Of a DNA stretch of 64,000 nucleotides, positions 31,501 to 40,574 are shown one piece after another; position 1 is the stretch's first letter; the number at the start of each line of letters is the position of its first letter. The stretch is from Streptomyces sp. NBC_01262 (GTDB taxonomy: Bacteria; Actinomycetota; Actinomycetes; Streptomycetales; Streptomycetaceae). A program made the position numbers and the translations under genes. The notes beneath the pieces are model-generated. The model had not been told where the DNA came from. It saw nothing but the letters and a program-made list of their open reading frames with translations, and ran no database searches. The stretch lies in contig NZ_CP108462.1 of the NCBI RefSeq assembly GCF_036226365.1, forward strand, positions 8,042,001 to 8,106,000, written 5' to 3'.

Positions 31501-32676
31501 TCAGAGATAGAGGCCGTCCGAGGAGGCGGCGGCCGGGGTCGGCGAGGGGATGGCGGGGACCGGGGTGGGCGAGGCGCCGCGGCGGAGGGCGTAGAGCTCG
31601 GCGAGGGTGGCGCCCTCGCGGCCGATGCCGTCGGGGGTGCCGAGCCAGTTGACGGCCTCGGGGCGGGTCAGCGGGCCGACCTCGATGCGGGCGAGGCAGC
31701 GGCCGGGGCGGACGACGGCGGGGTGGAGGCGTTCGAGGTCCTCGTTGGTGGTGATGCCGACCAGGACGTTGCGGCCCTGGCCGAGCAGGCCGTCGGTGAG
31801 GTTGAGCAGACGGGACAGGGCCTGGCCCGTCTGGTGCTTGGCCTGGCCGCGGATCAGCTCGTCGCAGTCCTCCAGGAGCAGCAGCCGCCAGCGGCCGCCC
31901 GCCGTGCCGTCGTCCTCGCCGATGGCGATGTCCATCAGATAGCCGACGTCGTTGAACAGCCGCTCCGGGTCCAGGACGCAGTCCACCTGGCACCAGTCCC
32001 GCCACGACCGGGCGAGCGTCCGCAGAGCCGAGGTCTTGCCGGTCCCCGGCGGGCCGTGCAGAAGCAGCAGCCGCCCGGACACGTCGTCGGCCGTGAGCTT
32101 CATCAGCCCGTCCATCGCGTCGGCCACCGGCGCCGTGTAGTTGCCCCGGACCTCCGCCCAGGTCTCGGCACTGATCTGACGGGTCGTACGGTGCGGCCCG
32201 CGCCTGGGCGAGACGTACCAGAAGCCCATCGTCACGTTCTCCGGCTGCGGCTCCGGCTCGTCCGCCGCGCCGTCCACGCAGGACGCCAGCACCTCGTCGG
32301 CCAGCTCCTCGCTGACCGCCGCCACCGTCACGTCGGCGCCCCGGCTCCACCGCGAGACCAGGACCGTCCAGCCGTCGCCCTCGGCGAGCGTGGCACTGCG
32401 GTCCTTGTCGCGGGCCGAGCGCAGCACGGCGGCCTCGGGCGGCAGCAGCGTCAGCCCCGGCTTCACGCTGTCCAGGGAGGCGCCGCGCGAATAGGGCAGC
32501 TCACCGGAGGCGAAACGCCCCAGGAACAGGGCGTCCACGATGTCGGACGGCGAGTCGCTGTCATCCATGGTGAGGCGCATCGACACGGCACGGTGGGGCA
32601 GGGTCGGGGGCGTGGTCGGCTGCGCTGGCGCCACGGGCCTCCTCGGCTCGGAGATCGGTTCGGACATGATGCTCAT
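31501..32676 (-). CDS. AAA+ ATPase with actinobacterial N-terminal domain (DUF5925-like)
   Basis: 391 residues from ATG 32676 (ATG 32667 also possible). An N-terminal ~170-residue domain of unknown function (DIVDALFLGRFASGELPYSRGASLDSVKPGLTLLPPEAAVLR) precedes an AAA+ module: Walker A LLLLHGPPGTGKTSALRTLA, Walker B RLLLLEDCDEL, sensor region LVGITTNEDLERLHPAVVRPGRCLARIEV. The C-terminal Pro/Ala-rich tail is probably disordered. It resembles the single-domain AAA proteins common in Streptomyces, of unknown role. Convergent with the GntR gene and divergent from the glycosidase gene. Confidence 0.82.
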   Translation of the reverse strand: MSIMSEPISEPRRPVAPAQPTTPPTLPHRAVSMRLTMDDSDSPSDIVDALFLGRFASGELPYSRGASLDSVKPGLTLLPPEAAVLRSARDKDRSATLAEGDGWTVLVSRWSRGADVTVAAVSEELADEVLASCVDGAADEPEPQPENVTMGFWYVSPRRGPHRTTRQISAETWAEVRGNYTAPVADAMDGLMKLTADDVSGRLLLLHGPPGTGKTSALRTLARSWRDWCQVDCVLDPERLFNDVGYLMDIAIGEDDGTAGGRWRLLLLEDCDELIRGQAKHQTGQALSRLLNLTDGLLGQGRNVLVGITTNEDLERLHPAVVRPGRCLARIEVGPLTRPEAVNWLGTPDGIGREGATLAELYALRRGASPTPVPAIPSPTPAAASSDGLYL

Positions 32677-32731
32677 GATCCGGCACAGCAGCCCGCATCG
32701 CACGGTCTTTTTCCGTCCGGGGCAGGTGGCG

Positions 32732-32760
32732 GACAAGTGGGCGACAAGTCGTCGACAAGT
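32732..32760 (+). promoter_or_regulatory. three GACAAGT direct repeats at 11-bp spacing
   Basis: GACAAGT occurs at 32732-32738, 32743-32749 and 32754-32760, exactly one helical turn apart. Direct repeats with an 11-bp period are typical of OmpR/PhoB-type response regulator sites such as the Streptomyces PHO box. They sit just upstream of a likely -35 region of the glycosidase gene, on the side where an activator would bind. Confidence 0.65.
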
Positions 32761-32785
32761 AGCCCCTTCCGGGCATCTCCGAGGC

Positions 32786-32791
32786 TACGCT
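32786..32791 (+). promoter_or_regulatory. -10 element for a probably leaderless transcript
   Basis: TACGCT (TAnnnT type) ends eight bases before ATG 32800. This places the transcription start at or next to the start codon, and no ribosome site precedes the ATG, so a leaderless mRNA is likely. The -35 region (32763-32768) is poor, consistent with activator dependence via the GACAAGT repeats. Confidence 0.45.
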
Positions 32792-32799
32792 TTCTGGTA

Positions 32800-34215
32800 A
32801 TGGGACGTCATGCGGGCACACGTATGAGGTTGTCGGGGGCAGGGCGGCGAAGCGTCACCGCTCTGCTCGGCGCAGGCGTGGTCGGCCTCGTCGCGCTGGC
32901 GCTGCTGCTGTCCATGTGCGGCGGCGATGACGGTACGCGGCACGCGGGCGACACCGCCACCGGCGTCCACGCCCCCAGCGGCCCCTCCGCCACCGCCACC
33001 GGGAATCCGACCGCCGAGCTGGGCTTCGGCCTCACCCACACCGAGTTCAGCGCCGACCACGGCGAGACGTACGCCAAGCAGGCCGCCGACAAACTGCTCG
33101 CCCAGCGGTCCCTCCCGCAGGACCAGGCCATCATGGGCTGGGGCGCCGACAACCCCGAGCCGTCCCCCGGAAAATACGACTTCGCCGAACTCGACGACCG
33201 CGTCGACCTCATCCGCGCCACCGGCGGCACCCCCGTCATCACCCTGTGCTGCGCCCCCGACTGGATGAAGGGCGGCCAGGCCGGTGCCACGGACTGGTCG
33301 CGGCTCGAAGTGGCCCCCAGCCCCGACCACTTCGACGACTTCGCGGCTCTCGCGGCGACGGTCGCCAAGCGCTACCCCGACGTACGGCACTTCGTCGTCT
33401 GGAACGAGTTCAAGGGCTTCTGGAACAACGGTCTCAAGCGGTGGGACTACGAGGGCTACACCAAGCTCTACAACCTCGTCTACAAGGCGATCAAGAAGGT
33501 CAACCCGGACGATCTCGTCGGTGGGCCCTACGTCGTCATGGACAGCTTCGCCCCCGGCGACAGCGGCAACGGCGACGCGTCTGCCTCCGTGAAGGGCTCC
33601 TGGGGCGCCGCCGACCAGCGCACGCTCGACGCCGTCGACTACTGGCTCGGCCACAAGGCCGGCGCGGACTTCGTCGTCCTCGACGGCTCCAGCATGAACC
33701 ACGACGACACCCTCGAACCGGACGAGTTCGCCGCCACGGACAAGTTCGCCGCCCTGGGGAGATGGATCGCCGGCCGCACCGATCTCCCTCTCTGGTGGGC
33801 CGAGTGGTACGTCGAACCCGACGACTCGGGCTGGACCGAACAGCACCGCACCGCCGTCCAGGCCGCCGCGATGATGCAGCTCGCCCTTGGCGGCGCCGCC
33901 GCGGCTTTCTACTGGAACCCGCAGGCGCAGGGCGCCGCCTGTCCCGGCTGCCTGTGGACCAGCACGGAGCTGTCGGCGGCGGGCGGTGAGCAACTGCCCA
34001 TGCTGGACCTGTTGCGGCGGTTCGCGGCTGCGTTTGCGCCGGGGACGCGCTTCAGCGAGGTCGCTGTCGCGGCTGACGACAAGGCGAATGTGCGGGTGCT
34101 TGCCGATGACCAAGCTGTGCTCGTCGTCAATGTCCTCGACCGGACGATTCACGCCGAGGTCGATGGTCAGTCCTTCGAGCTTGCGGGTTACGGCATTCGC
34201 TGGCTGCGGCGCTGA
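32800..34215 (+). CDS. secreted/anchored clan-A glycoside hydrolase (GH39-like)
   Basis: 471 residues from ATG 32800 (ATG 32824 in frame). An N-terminal hydrophobic anchor (VTALLGAGVVGLVALALLLSMCGG), possibly a non-classical lipobox, precedes a Ser/Thr/Pro linker and a TIM-barrel. The acid/base candidate is E203 in VVWNEFKG and the nucleophile candidate E335 in LWWAEWYVE, the spacing and motifs of GH39/GH5-type retaining enzymes. The C-terminal beta domain contains VLVVNVLDRTIHAEVDGQSF. It neighbours the exopolysaccharide operon and could trim or process that polymer outside the cell. Confidence 0.8.
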   Translation: MGRHAGTRMRLSGAGRRSVTALLGAGVVGLVALALLLSMCGGDDGTRHAGDTATGVHAPSGPSATATGNPTAELGFGLTHTEFSADHGETYAKQAADKLLAQRSLPQDQAIMGWGADNPEPSPGKYDFAELDDRVDLIRATGGTPVITLCCAPDWMKGGQAGATDWSRLEVAPSPDHFDDFAALAATVAKRYPDVRHFVVWNEFKGFWNNGLKRWDYEGYTKLYNLVYKAIKKVNPDDLVGGPYVVMDSFAPGDSGNGDASASVKGSWGAADQRTLDAVDYWLGHKAGADFVVLDGSSMNHDDTLEPDEFAATDKFAALGRWIAGRTDLPLWWAEWYVEPDDSGWTEQHRTAVQAAAMMQLALGGAAAAFYWNPQAQGAACPGCLWTSTELSAAGGEQLPMLDLLRRFAAAFAPGTRFSEVAVAADDKANVRVLADDQAVLVVNVLDRTIHAEVDGQSFELAGYGIRWLRR

Positions 34216-34218
34216 GGG

Positions 34219-34239
34219 GGACCCGTCGGGTGCGGGTCC
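34219..34239 (+). terminator. hairpin after glycosidase gene
   Basis: GGACCCG and CGGGTCC with a 7-base loop start three bases after the stop codon; there is no T run. Confidence 0.5.
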
Positions 34240-34250
34240 GTGGGTGGGTT

Positions 34251-34297
34251 GTGCCCACCCGTTCCGCCATGCGGAACGCCTGCCCACAACCTGGGTC
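34251..34297 (+). repeat. 47-bp palindromic intergenic repeat, copy 1
   Basis: Contains an 8-bp perfect stem CGTTCCGC-CAT-GCGGAACG, flanked by GTGCCCACC and CCTGCCCACAACC. A second copy in the same orientation with two differences is at 48412-48458. It lies between the convergent glycosidase and flippase genes and may help end transcription. Confidence 0.75.
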
Positions 34298-34308
34298 GGC
34301 GGTGCCGC

Positions 34309-37300
34309 TCAGCTCAGGGTCAGGAAGCGGTCGACGAGTGCCAGCAGGAACACCAGCAGCAGGGGAGCGGCGACGGCCAGTGAGAGCCGCATGCCGCGTC
34401 TGCGGCGCTCGGCCGGGACTGTGACCCGGGCCAGTTCGCGGGCGCCGAGCAGGAGGAGCAGGGCGATGCCGGCCACGGCGCCGACGACTGTCCAGGCTGT
34501 CCAGGTGATGACGGGGAAGACCCGCTCGGGCTGCGGCTTGCGCACGGGCCAGTCGCTCGGCTGCCGGCGCATTTCGTAGACCGCGGCGTCGGGGTTCACG
34601 AGCACGCGACGTACGTCGGTCCTGGCGTCCAGGGAAGCGAGAAGCTTGTCGGGCCAGGTGCGGGAGAAGCCGGCGTCGAGCTGGAGGTAGGTGGACTGGC
34701 CGCGGGAGACGATGAGGTAGGACTGCGGACCGGCGTCCTTGAGCGCCGCGACGAGCGGCTTGACCAGGACCGGGTCGCTGGGTGCGAGCACCGGCACGTA
34801 GGTCACCTTCTCCATGTCGCGGGCATTCCATGGGAGGTTCGGGGTGACGTCGTCGACGGTGTCCTTGCTGAGCCAGAGGACGCGGGCCGAAGGGGCGTCG
34901 TGTGCGTAGACGTAGTCCATGGCGGCGACCTCGCCCGTGCGGACGCGCTCGAAGGACTCGTTGCCCCAGCGGGCGACGAGGAAGCCGCCGATGAGGACCC
35001 AGCCGGCCAGCAGGGCGGCCAGCGGAGCGAGACGGCCGCGGTCGGAGGAGGTGCGGGGGAAGACGGCGAGGGCGGCGAGGGCGGCGGCGCCGGGGAGGGC
35101 GAAGAGGAAGACGCGGAGCGCCATTTCGCCGCCGTAGGACTGCATGCCGAAGCCGCAGAAGGGGACGAGGAGCAGGACGAGGAGGGCGCGGTCGCTGATG
35201 CCCGCCCAGCGGCGGCGGAGCCAGCCGAAGGCGGCCAGGGACATGACGGCCGCGGCGAGGAGGACGCGTACGTAGAGCACCAGCTTGTGGACGCTGCTGC
35301 CGCCCTCGATGCGGCCGGAGACGCTGGAGGAGACGTTTCCGCCGAGCGAGCCGATGCCGCCGAAGAGCTCGTCGAAGTGCCCGGACCAGTAGGGCTCGGC
35401 GAGGAAGCCGATCCAGCCGACCAGCAGCACACCGCAGAGCACCGGCAGCCCGAGCAGCGTGGAGCGGCGTACGAGCACCAGCGCTGTGAGGGCGCCGAGC
35501 ATCATGAACGGCGTGAGCTGGTGGCTCGCCACCGAGGCGGCGAACAGCCCGGCCAGCAGCGCCAGCAGGATCGCCCGGTCGGCGCGGCCCGCGATCCGGA
35601 CCTCGGCCTCGCCGGGGATGAGCTTGCCGCCGGGCGGGCGGGGTGAGCGGAACCAGACCAGCAGGACGGCCACGAACATCAGGTAGATCACGTAGTTGAG
35701 GGACTGGGGCGAGAAGTAGTCCTGCCCGACCCAGCCGCTGAGCGCGAAGAACCAGGCCGCACACCACTTGGCCCGCCAGCCGGCCCGCACCGCGCGCAGG
35801 AGGAGCATCAGCGGGGCCAGACAGAGCAGTTGCATCGCCAGGGGCCACCAGCGCAGGACCTCCGTCAGATCGGTTACGCCGCATGCGCGTGCCGCGAAAG
35901 CGACGGCGGCGAAGAAGCCGGGCCAGGAGAAGCGGGCGTCCATGTCGGGCGCGGCGATGCCGGTGCGGTTGATGTAGTCGATGAAGCCGGCGTGCTGCCA
36001 TGCCGTCGCGAAGCGGGGCTGCGCCTCCAGCAGCGCGGGCACGCTGTGCAGCGAGACCACCGTCGCCAGCAGCACCGCGAGCAGCAGCCACGGACGCGGC
36101 GCGCGCAGCCACAGCCCGCCCGCGAAGGCCGCCACCAGCAGCGCGGCCCCGGCGAGGGTCGCCTTGGGCAGTACGGAGATGAGCCCCAGGCCGTCCATGG
36201 CGTCGAGCTGGGCGTCGCCCATGCCGCGCAACGGCAGCCAGTACAGGGTCAGGGCGCAGGCCAGCAGGGCCCACAGGGCGAGCGGCGCCCAGTCCGGCCG
36301 GACGCGCGGCTCCGGCTCCGGCGCCGGGGCGATGGCCTGAGGCACGCCCTGCGGAGGCGTGGGCGGGGCGGCGGGAGGCCGCCGCTCGGGGTGGTCGAAG
36401 GTGAGGCGTACGCCGAGCTGAAGCGTGTGCTGGTCAAGGGCGGCGGCGCGCTTGGCCCAGCGGGTGCCGTAGACGACGTCGAGGTCGTCGCCGGAGCCGG
36501 CGGCGCAGGGATCGGGCGCGGGCTCGTCCACGGGAGGAGCGCCGGCCGGGACCGGGCCGGGGGCCGGGCCGGAGCCCGAGTCGGCGCCCGGGACCGGGAC
36601 TGGGACCGGGGGCGCGGCCATCACACGCCGCAGCCCGACCAGCGAGATCGCCGCGATGACGACCAGGCTGCCCAGCTCCGCCCAGCCCGCCCCGACGATG
36701 CCCAGCGGACCCAGCAGGACCAGCGTCAGCCCGAGCACCAGCACGCACAGCACGCCCTGCAACAGCGCGAGCAGCCCCGTACGGCTCTGTGCGCGCAGCA
36801 CGCCGAAGAAGACCTCGATCAGCACCCGGGTCAGCGAGCACAGCGCCAGCAGCCGCAGCAGCGGCGCGCCCTCGCTGGCGTAGCTCCTGCCGAAGACGCC
36901 CAGGATGTGCGGGGCGAAGGCCAGCAGGAAGACCACGATCGGCACCATGATGCGGGCCATTCTGCGCAGCGCGGCCCGGCAGTTCTCGGCGATGCGGGAG
37001 GGGTCGTGCGAGCCCTCGACCGTCAGCGACGAGCCCATGTTGATCGCGAGCAGGTCGATCGTGCCGCCGATCGTCATCGTGATGTAGAAGTACGCGTTGT
37101 CCGCCGAGCTGATCTGCGAGGCGACCAGCACCGGCACCAGGTACACCACCGCCAGCGCGAACAGCGACCCTGTCGAGTCGCCCGCGACGAAGCGCCCCAT
37201 CTCCCGTGTCGTCGGCGGCTCCCCCTGCCCGGCCGTCGCGGCGACATGCCGGGGCACGAGCCGGCGGAAGACCAGCCAGCCCAGCGGGATCACGGACAGC

Positions 37301-37914
37301 GCGATCGCCGCCACCCAGGACACGAACACCCCGGCCGTCGGCACCGCCGCCGCGATCGCGATCAGCAGCGCCAGCTTCGCCGCCGAGAAGATCGTGTTGC
37401 CGACCGGCACCCACAGCGCGCTGCGCAGCCCCGTCAGCACCCCGTCCTGCAGCGTCAGCAGCGACCAGCCGATCACCGCCGCGATGAACCCGAGGCCGTG
37501 CGAGGTCCCGTGCAGAAAGCGGTACGACGGGCCCCAGAAGTCCAGCGTCAGCAGGAACACCGCCGCCGCGAAGGCCACGATCGCCGAACTCCCGGCGTAC
37601 GTACGGAGGATCAGCCGTCCGGCTCTTCGCCCCGACACCGGGATGAAGCGGGTCAGCGCCCCGGTCAGCGTCACTGCCATCAGCCCGGCCAGGAACTTCA
37701 TCGCGGCGATCGCCGCCGAGCCCTGGCCGACCGCGTCCTCGGTGTAGTAGCGGGCCGCGATCAGCCAGTAGCCCAGGCCCAGGACGGCCGACACGCCGGT
37801 GTTGAGCATCAGCGCGTACGCGTTGCGGAAGAGGTGGTTGGCGCCCGTTGGACTCACCACCACCTTCTCCGTGGCGGCCGGCTCGCGAGGCGTCGTGGTC
37901 GTCGTGTCAGACAC
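34309..37914 (-). CDS. fused polysaccharide flippase and polymerase-like membrane protein
   Basis: 1201 residues. Residues ~20-430 form a Wzx/MOP-type lipid-linked oligosaccharide flippase with about 12 helices (NAYALMLNTGVSAVLGLGYWLIAARYY, SSADNAYFYITMTIGGTIDLLAINMGSSL). A Pro/Glu-rich cytoplasmic linker (about 440-540) joins it to a second membrane half of about 12 helices with large loops (WVGQDYFSPQSLNYVIYLMFVAVLLVWF, VASHQLTPFMMLGALTALVL), resembling a polymerase/ligase or GT-C enzyme. The C-terminal loop before the last helices is extracellular-like. One chain could flip and then assemble the polymer. It overlaps the deacetylase gene by eight bases. Confidence 0.82.
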   Translation of the reverse strand: MSDTTTTTPREPAATEKVVVSPTGANHLFRNAYALMLNTGVSAVLGLGYWLIAARYYTEDAVGQGSAAIAAMKFLAGLMAVTLTGALTRFIPVSGRRAGRLILRTYAGSSAIVAFAAAVFLLTLDFWGPSYRFLHGTSHGLGFIAAVIGWSLLTLQDGVLTGLRSALWVPVGNTIFSAAKLALLIAIAAAVPTAGVFVSWVAAIALSVIPLGWLVFRRLVPRHVAATAGQGEPPTTREMGRFVAGDSTGSLFALAVVYLVPVLVASQISSADNAYFYITMTIGGTIDLLAINMGSSLTVEGSHDPSRIAENCRAALRRMARIMVPIVVFLLAFAPHILGVFGRSYASEGAPLLRLLALCSLTRVLIEVFFGVLRAQSRTGLLALLQGVLCVLVLGLTLVLLGPLGIVGAGWAELGSLVVIAAISLVGLRRVMAAPPVPVPVPGADSGSGPAPGPVPAGAPPVDEPAPDPCAAGSGDDLDVVYGTRWAKRAAALDQHTLQLGVRLTFDHPERRPPAAPPTPPQGVPQAIAPAPEPEPRVRPDWAPLALWALLACALTLYWLPLRGMGDAQLDAMDGLGLISVLPKATLAGAALLVAAFAGGLWLRAPRPWLLLAVLLATVVSLHSVPALLEAQPRFATAWQHAGFIDYINRTGIAAPDMDARFSWPGFFAAVAFAARACGVTDLTEVLRWWPLAMQLLCLAPLMLLLRAVRAGWRAKWCAAWFFALSGWVGQDYFSPQSLNYVIYLMFVAVLLVWFRSPRPPGGKLIPGEAEVRIAGRADRAILLALLAGLFAASVASHQLTPFMMLGALTALVLVRRSTLLGLPVLCGVLLVGWIGFLAEPYWSGHFDELFGGIGSLGGNVSSSVSGRIEGGSSVHKLVLYVRVLLAAAVMSLAAFGWLRRRWAGISDRALLVLLLVPFCGFGMQSYGGEMALRVFLFALPGAAALAALAVFPRTSSDRGRLAPLAALLAGWVLIGGFLVARWGNESFERVRTGEVAAMDYVYAHDAPSARVLWLSKDTVDDVTPNLPWNARDMEKVTYVPVLAPSDPVLVKPLVAALKDAGPQSYLIVSRGQSTYLQLDAGFSRTWPDKLLASLDARTDVRRVLVNPDAAVYEMRRQPSDWPVRKPQPERVFPVITWTAWTVVGAVAGIALLLLLGARELARVTVPAERRRRGMRLSLAVAAPLLLVFLLALVDRFLTLS

Positions 37915-38740
37915 GGGTCCCGGGTACCTTCCGCAGGCACTGGCGGGCTCTGCGCACCACGGCGTATCCCTTGGTGAGCGCCCGGTCCCCGGCGAAGTTC
38001 CGCCCCACGGCCCCGGCTCCGCCGCTCACCAGCCGCTCGAACTCCTCGGCCCCGGTGCTCCGCCGCACCGTCACCCGCTCCAGTGCGTACGGCCCCTGGC
38101 CGCGCGCCGCCAGCGCGTGCCCCACCGCGAGCGACACCCCGAACCCGGCCGCCCGCACGGTCCTGCGCACGCGGCGGTTCGAATACCCGTAGGGGTACGC
38201 GAACGACACGGGCGGCGGCGCCGCCCCGCCGCCGAGCTCCTCGCGCAGGATCTTCTTGCAGCGCAGCACCTCGAACCACAGCCTCTCGTCGGTCAGTTGG
38301 TCCATCTCCGGATGGGTGTGGCTGTGCCCGCCGATCTCCACCCCCGCCGCCGCGAGCTCCCGCACCTGCTCCCAGTCGAGCATCCTGTCCAGCGCCGCCC
38401 CGCTCCGCACTTCATGCGCACCGCGCAGCCAGCCCGTCGTCGCGAACAGCGTCGCCGCGAAACCGTGCTTGCGCAGGACGGGCAGCGCGTGCGTGTGCAC
38501 GCCCTCGTATCCGTCGTCGAACGTGATCAGCACGGGCTTTCGGGGCAGCGGGCGGTTCTCCCGCCACGCGGCGGCCAGCGTCGCGGTGGTCAGCGGCGTG
38601 AAGCCGTTCTCCGCGAGCAGCGCCATCTGCTCCGCGTACGCCGCCGGGCTGACGGACAGCCCGTACGTCGCCGGGGGCGGGGCCTGCGCCACGGCGTGGT
38701 ACATGAGGATCGGAACGCGGTCACCGCTGGGCGGTCTCAT
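37907..38740 (-). CDS. polysaccharide deacetylase (NodB/CE4)
   Basis: 277 residues from ATG 38740 (GGAG upstream; ATGA overlap with the preceding GT gene). NodB motifs: MYHAVAQ at the start, metal Asp in LITFDDGYEGV, His pair in IGGHSHTHPEMDQL, and FAYPYGYSNRRV. It removes N-acetyl groups from the polymer or its precursor. No signal peptide or anchor is seen, unlike many exported CE4 enzymes, which suggests a cytoplasmic or membrane-associated role. Confidence 0.9.
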   Translation of the reverse strand: MRPPSGDRVPILMYHAVAQAPPPATYGLSVSPAAYAEQMALLAENGFTPLTTATLAAAWRENRPLPRKPVLITFDDGYEGVHTHALPVLRKHGFAATLFATTGWLRGAHEVRSGAALDRMLDWEQVRELAAAGVEIGGHSHTHPEMDQLTDERLWFEVLRCKKILREELGGGAAPPPVSFAYPYGYSNRRVRRTVRAAGFGVSLAVGHALAARGQGPYALERVTVRRSTGAEEFERLVSGGAGAVGRNFAGDRALTKGYAVVRRARQCLRKVPGTRV

Positions 38741-39711
38741 CGGACTGCTCCTTCCCCGAACGCCGGACGGGCTGAGCTGCCCCGCAGCCGCGCCGCCGCG
38801 TACCCCGTGGCCGTGACCGCGGCGCCGGAGGCGATCGCGGCGGCGCGGCCGAGGCTGCCGGGCCGGCCCCGTAGCGCGTCGCGCAGGGCGCGCGCGGCGC
38901 CGAGCGGCAGCACCCGCGCCGCGTAGGCCCGTTCCGTCGCCAGCCCCGCCTCCGTGCCGACGCTGCGCGTGACGAGGGCCTTGGAGAGCCCTTCCGCGTA
39001 GCAGCGGCTGCGGAAGTAGCCGTATGCCTCCCGCTCGGCGGGGACGCGGTGCCAGATGACGGCGCGGTCGTCGATCAGGAGCACGGCGCCGGGCTTGGCC
39101 TGGGCGAGGCGGATGCAGAACTCCGTCTCCTCGCAGCCCATGGGCCGGCGGTCGCCGTCGCGTCCGATGCCGGTGGCGAAACCGCCTGCGATGTCGAAGG
39201 CGACGCGGCGGAAGGACGCGTTGCCGCCCAGGACATTGCGGACGGGAGCACGTCCGGTCGGCTGGCCCCGGTACGAGGCGCCGACGACCCAGTCGAACTC
39301 CTCGGGGAACCACACGGGGCGGCGGCCGGACGCCCAGACGGGGCGGGTGCGGCCGCCGACGCCCAGGACGAGCGGGTCGGTGTAGGCGTCGGCGAACCAG
39401 CGGAGCCAGTCGCGTTCGGCGACGGCGTCGTCGTCGAGGAAGGCGACGATGTCGCCGTCGCAGGCGGCGATGCCGGTGTTGCGGCCGGCGGACAGCCCAC
39501 GGGGACCGGCGTTGGCCAGCACGCGCATGCGGCGTGCGCCGCCGTACCGTTCCTCAAGGCGCCGCAGGAGTACGGGATTGTGGTCGACGACGAGCAGAAC
39601 GTCATGCGCGGGCAGGCTCTGCGCCCGCACCGAGGCCACCGCGGCGAGGATGTCGTCCCAGCGGTCCTCGGTGTAGACGCAGATGACCACGGAAACGCGC
39701 TCCGCGCTCAC
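38737..39711 (-). CDS. family 2 glycosyltransferase
   Basis: 324 residues from GTG 39711, overlapping the upstream GT stop by four bases (GTGA). GT-A motifs: VSVVICVYTEDRWDDILAAVASVRAQ, GLSAGRNTGIAACDGDIVAFLDDDAVAERDWL with the DDD nucleotide-sugar/metal site, and LGGNASFRRVAFDIAGGFATGIGRDGDRRPMGCEETEFCIRLA (ED acceptor-side motif). The C-terminus has a weak hydrophobic stretch (AAAIASGAAVTATGYAAARL). It extends a lipid-linked glycan. Confidence 0.9.
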   Translation of the reverse strand: MSAERVSVVICVYTEDRWDDILAAVASVRAQSLPAHDVLLVVDHNPVLLRRLEERYGGARRMRVLANAGPRGLSAGRNTGIAACDGDIVAFLDDDAVAERDWLRWFADAYTDPLVLGVGGRTRPVWASGRRPVWFPEEFDWVVGASYRGQPTGRAPVRNVLGGNASFRRVAFDIAGGFATGIGRDGDRRPMGCEETEFCIRLAQAKPGAVLLIDDRAVIWHRVPAEREAYGYFRSRCYAEGLSKALVTRSVGTEAGLATERAYAARVLPLGAARALRDALRGRPGSLGRAAAIASGAAVTATGYAAARLRGSSARPAFGEGAVR

Positions 39712-40475
39712 TGCTTCCCCTTGCGGCGCTCGCCGAGAATCACCCGCAGCACCCGCAGCCCGTCCCGGACCGCCCGCAGGTTGCTGACGCCGTGGATCCG
39801 TACGTACTCGTGGCTGGGGATCTCCTGCACGCGCAGACCAGCCTTGACCACTCTTATGTTCATGAGGGTCTCGACCTCGAAACCGGTGCAGTCCAGGGTG
39901 ATCTTGTCCAGGCAGTGCCTCCAGAAGGCGTTGTATCCGTAGCAGAGGTCGGTGTAGCGGGCCCCGAACTTGGCGTTGACCGTCGCGCAGAGCAGGCGGT
40001 TGCCCAGCTTGCGGACCGGGGTCATGTCGTCGGTGCCGCCGCCGTTGGCGAAGCGGGAGCCTTTCGCGAAGTCGGCACCTGCGACCAGGGCCGAGACATA
40101 GGAGACGATCTCGCTGCCGTCGGCGCTGCCGTCGGCGTCGACCATGACGATGATCTCGCCCGTGCAGGCGGCGAATCCGCTGATCAGCGCATCGCCCTTG
40201 CCCCGGCCGGTCTGCTCGACGACCCGTACCTTCGGCCACAGCTCGCGCGCGACCTTCACTGTGTCATCGGTGGAGTGACCGTCGACGAGCACCACTTCAT
40301 GGATCCAGGAAGGCAGCGTGGCGAAGACATGAGGCAGGTTCGCGGCCTCGTTCATCGCCGGGATGACCACGCTGACCAGCGGCGCGATCGCCAAGTGTGC
40401 GGACACCTCGGTGAAGTGGCTCGGCATCACCGTAGGAGCCTGCCCGGTGACTGCCGGGCGCAGAAAGGAGCTCAT
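39708..40475 (-). CDS. family 2 glycosyltransferase (dolichyl-phosphate mannosyltransferase-like)
   Basis: 255 residues from ATG 40475 (AAGGA upstream). Motifs: LVSVVIPAMNEAANLPHVFATLP, VVLVDGHSTDDTVKVARE, GRGKGDALISGFAACTGEIIVMVDADGSADGSEI with the D-x-D metal site, and GYNAFWRHCLDKI. No C-terminal helices, so it is a soluble or peripheral DPM1-like enzyme. It is the first gene of the coupled exopolysaccharide operon and may start glycan assembly on a polyprenyl phosphate carrier. Confidence 0.9.
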   Translation of the reverse strand: MSSFLRPAVTGQAPTVMPSHFTEVSAHLAIAPLVSVVIPAMNEAANLPHVFATLPSWIHEVVLVDGHSTDDTVKVARELWPKVRVVEQTGRGKGDALISGFAACTGEIIVMVDADGSADGSEIVSYVSALVAGADFAKGSRFANGGGTDDMTPVRKLGNRLLCATVNAKFGARYTDLCYGYNAFWRHCLDKITLDCTGFEVETLMNIRVVKAGLRVQEIPSHEYVRIHGVSNLRAVRDGLRVLRVILGERRKGKQ

Positions 40476-40574
40476 GAGTCCTTTTTCCCTCTCGTCCGGT
40501 GGACCGCCCGCCCCCGGGCGGTCCTGTGGTGTGTCCGGTTCGAAAGGGGGGTTTTCCCACCTGACCCAAGTCGT

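Noticed and set aside
31306..34215. A 969-residue open frame covering the glycosidase and the antisense of the ATPase
   Set aside because: The first 500 residues are antisense of the AAA+ gene with a shadow composition; the real gene begins near 32800 at the membrane anchor.
38753..38777. Another full dispersed 23-mer within the GT2 gene end
   Set aside because: Only the CGCCGGACGGGCTGAG half matches and it lies inside coding sequence; counted as partial.
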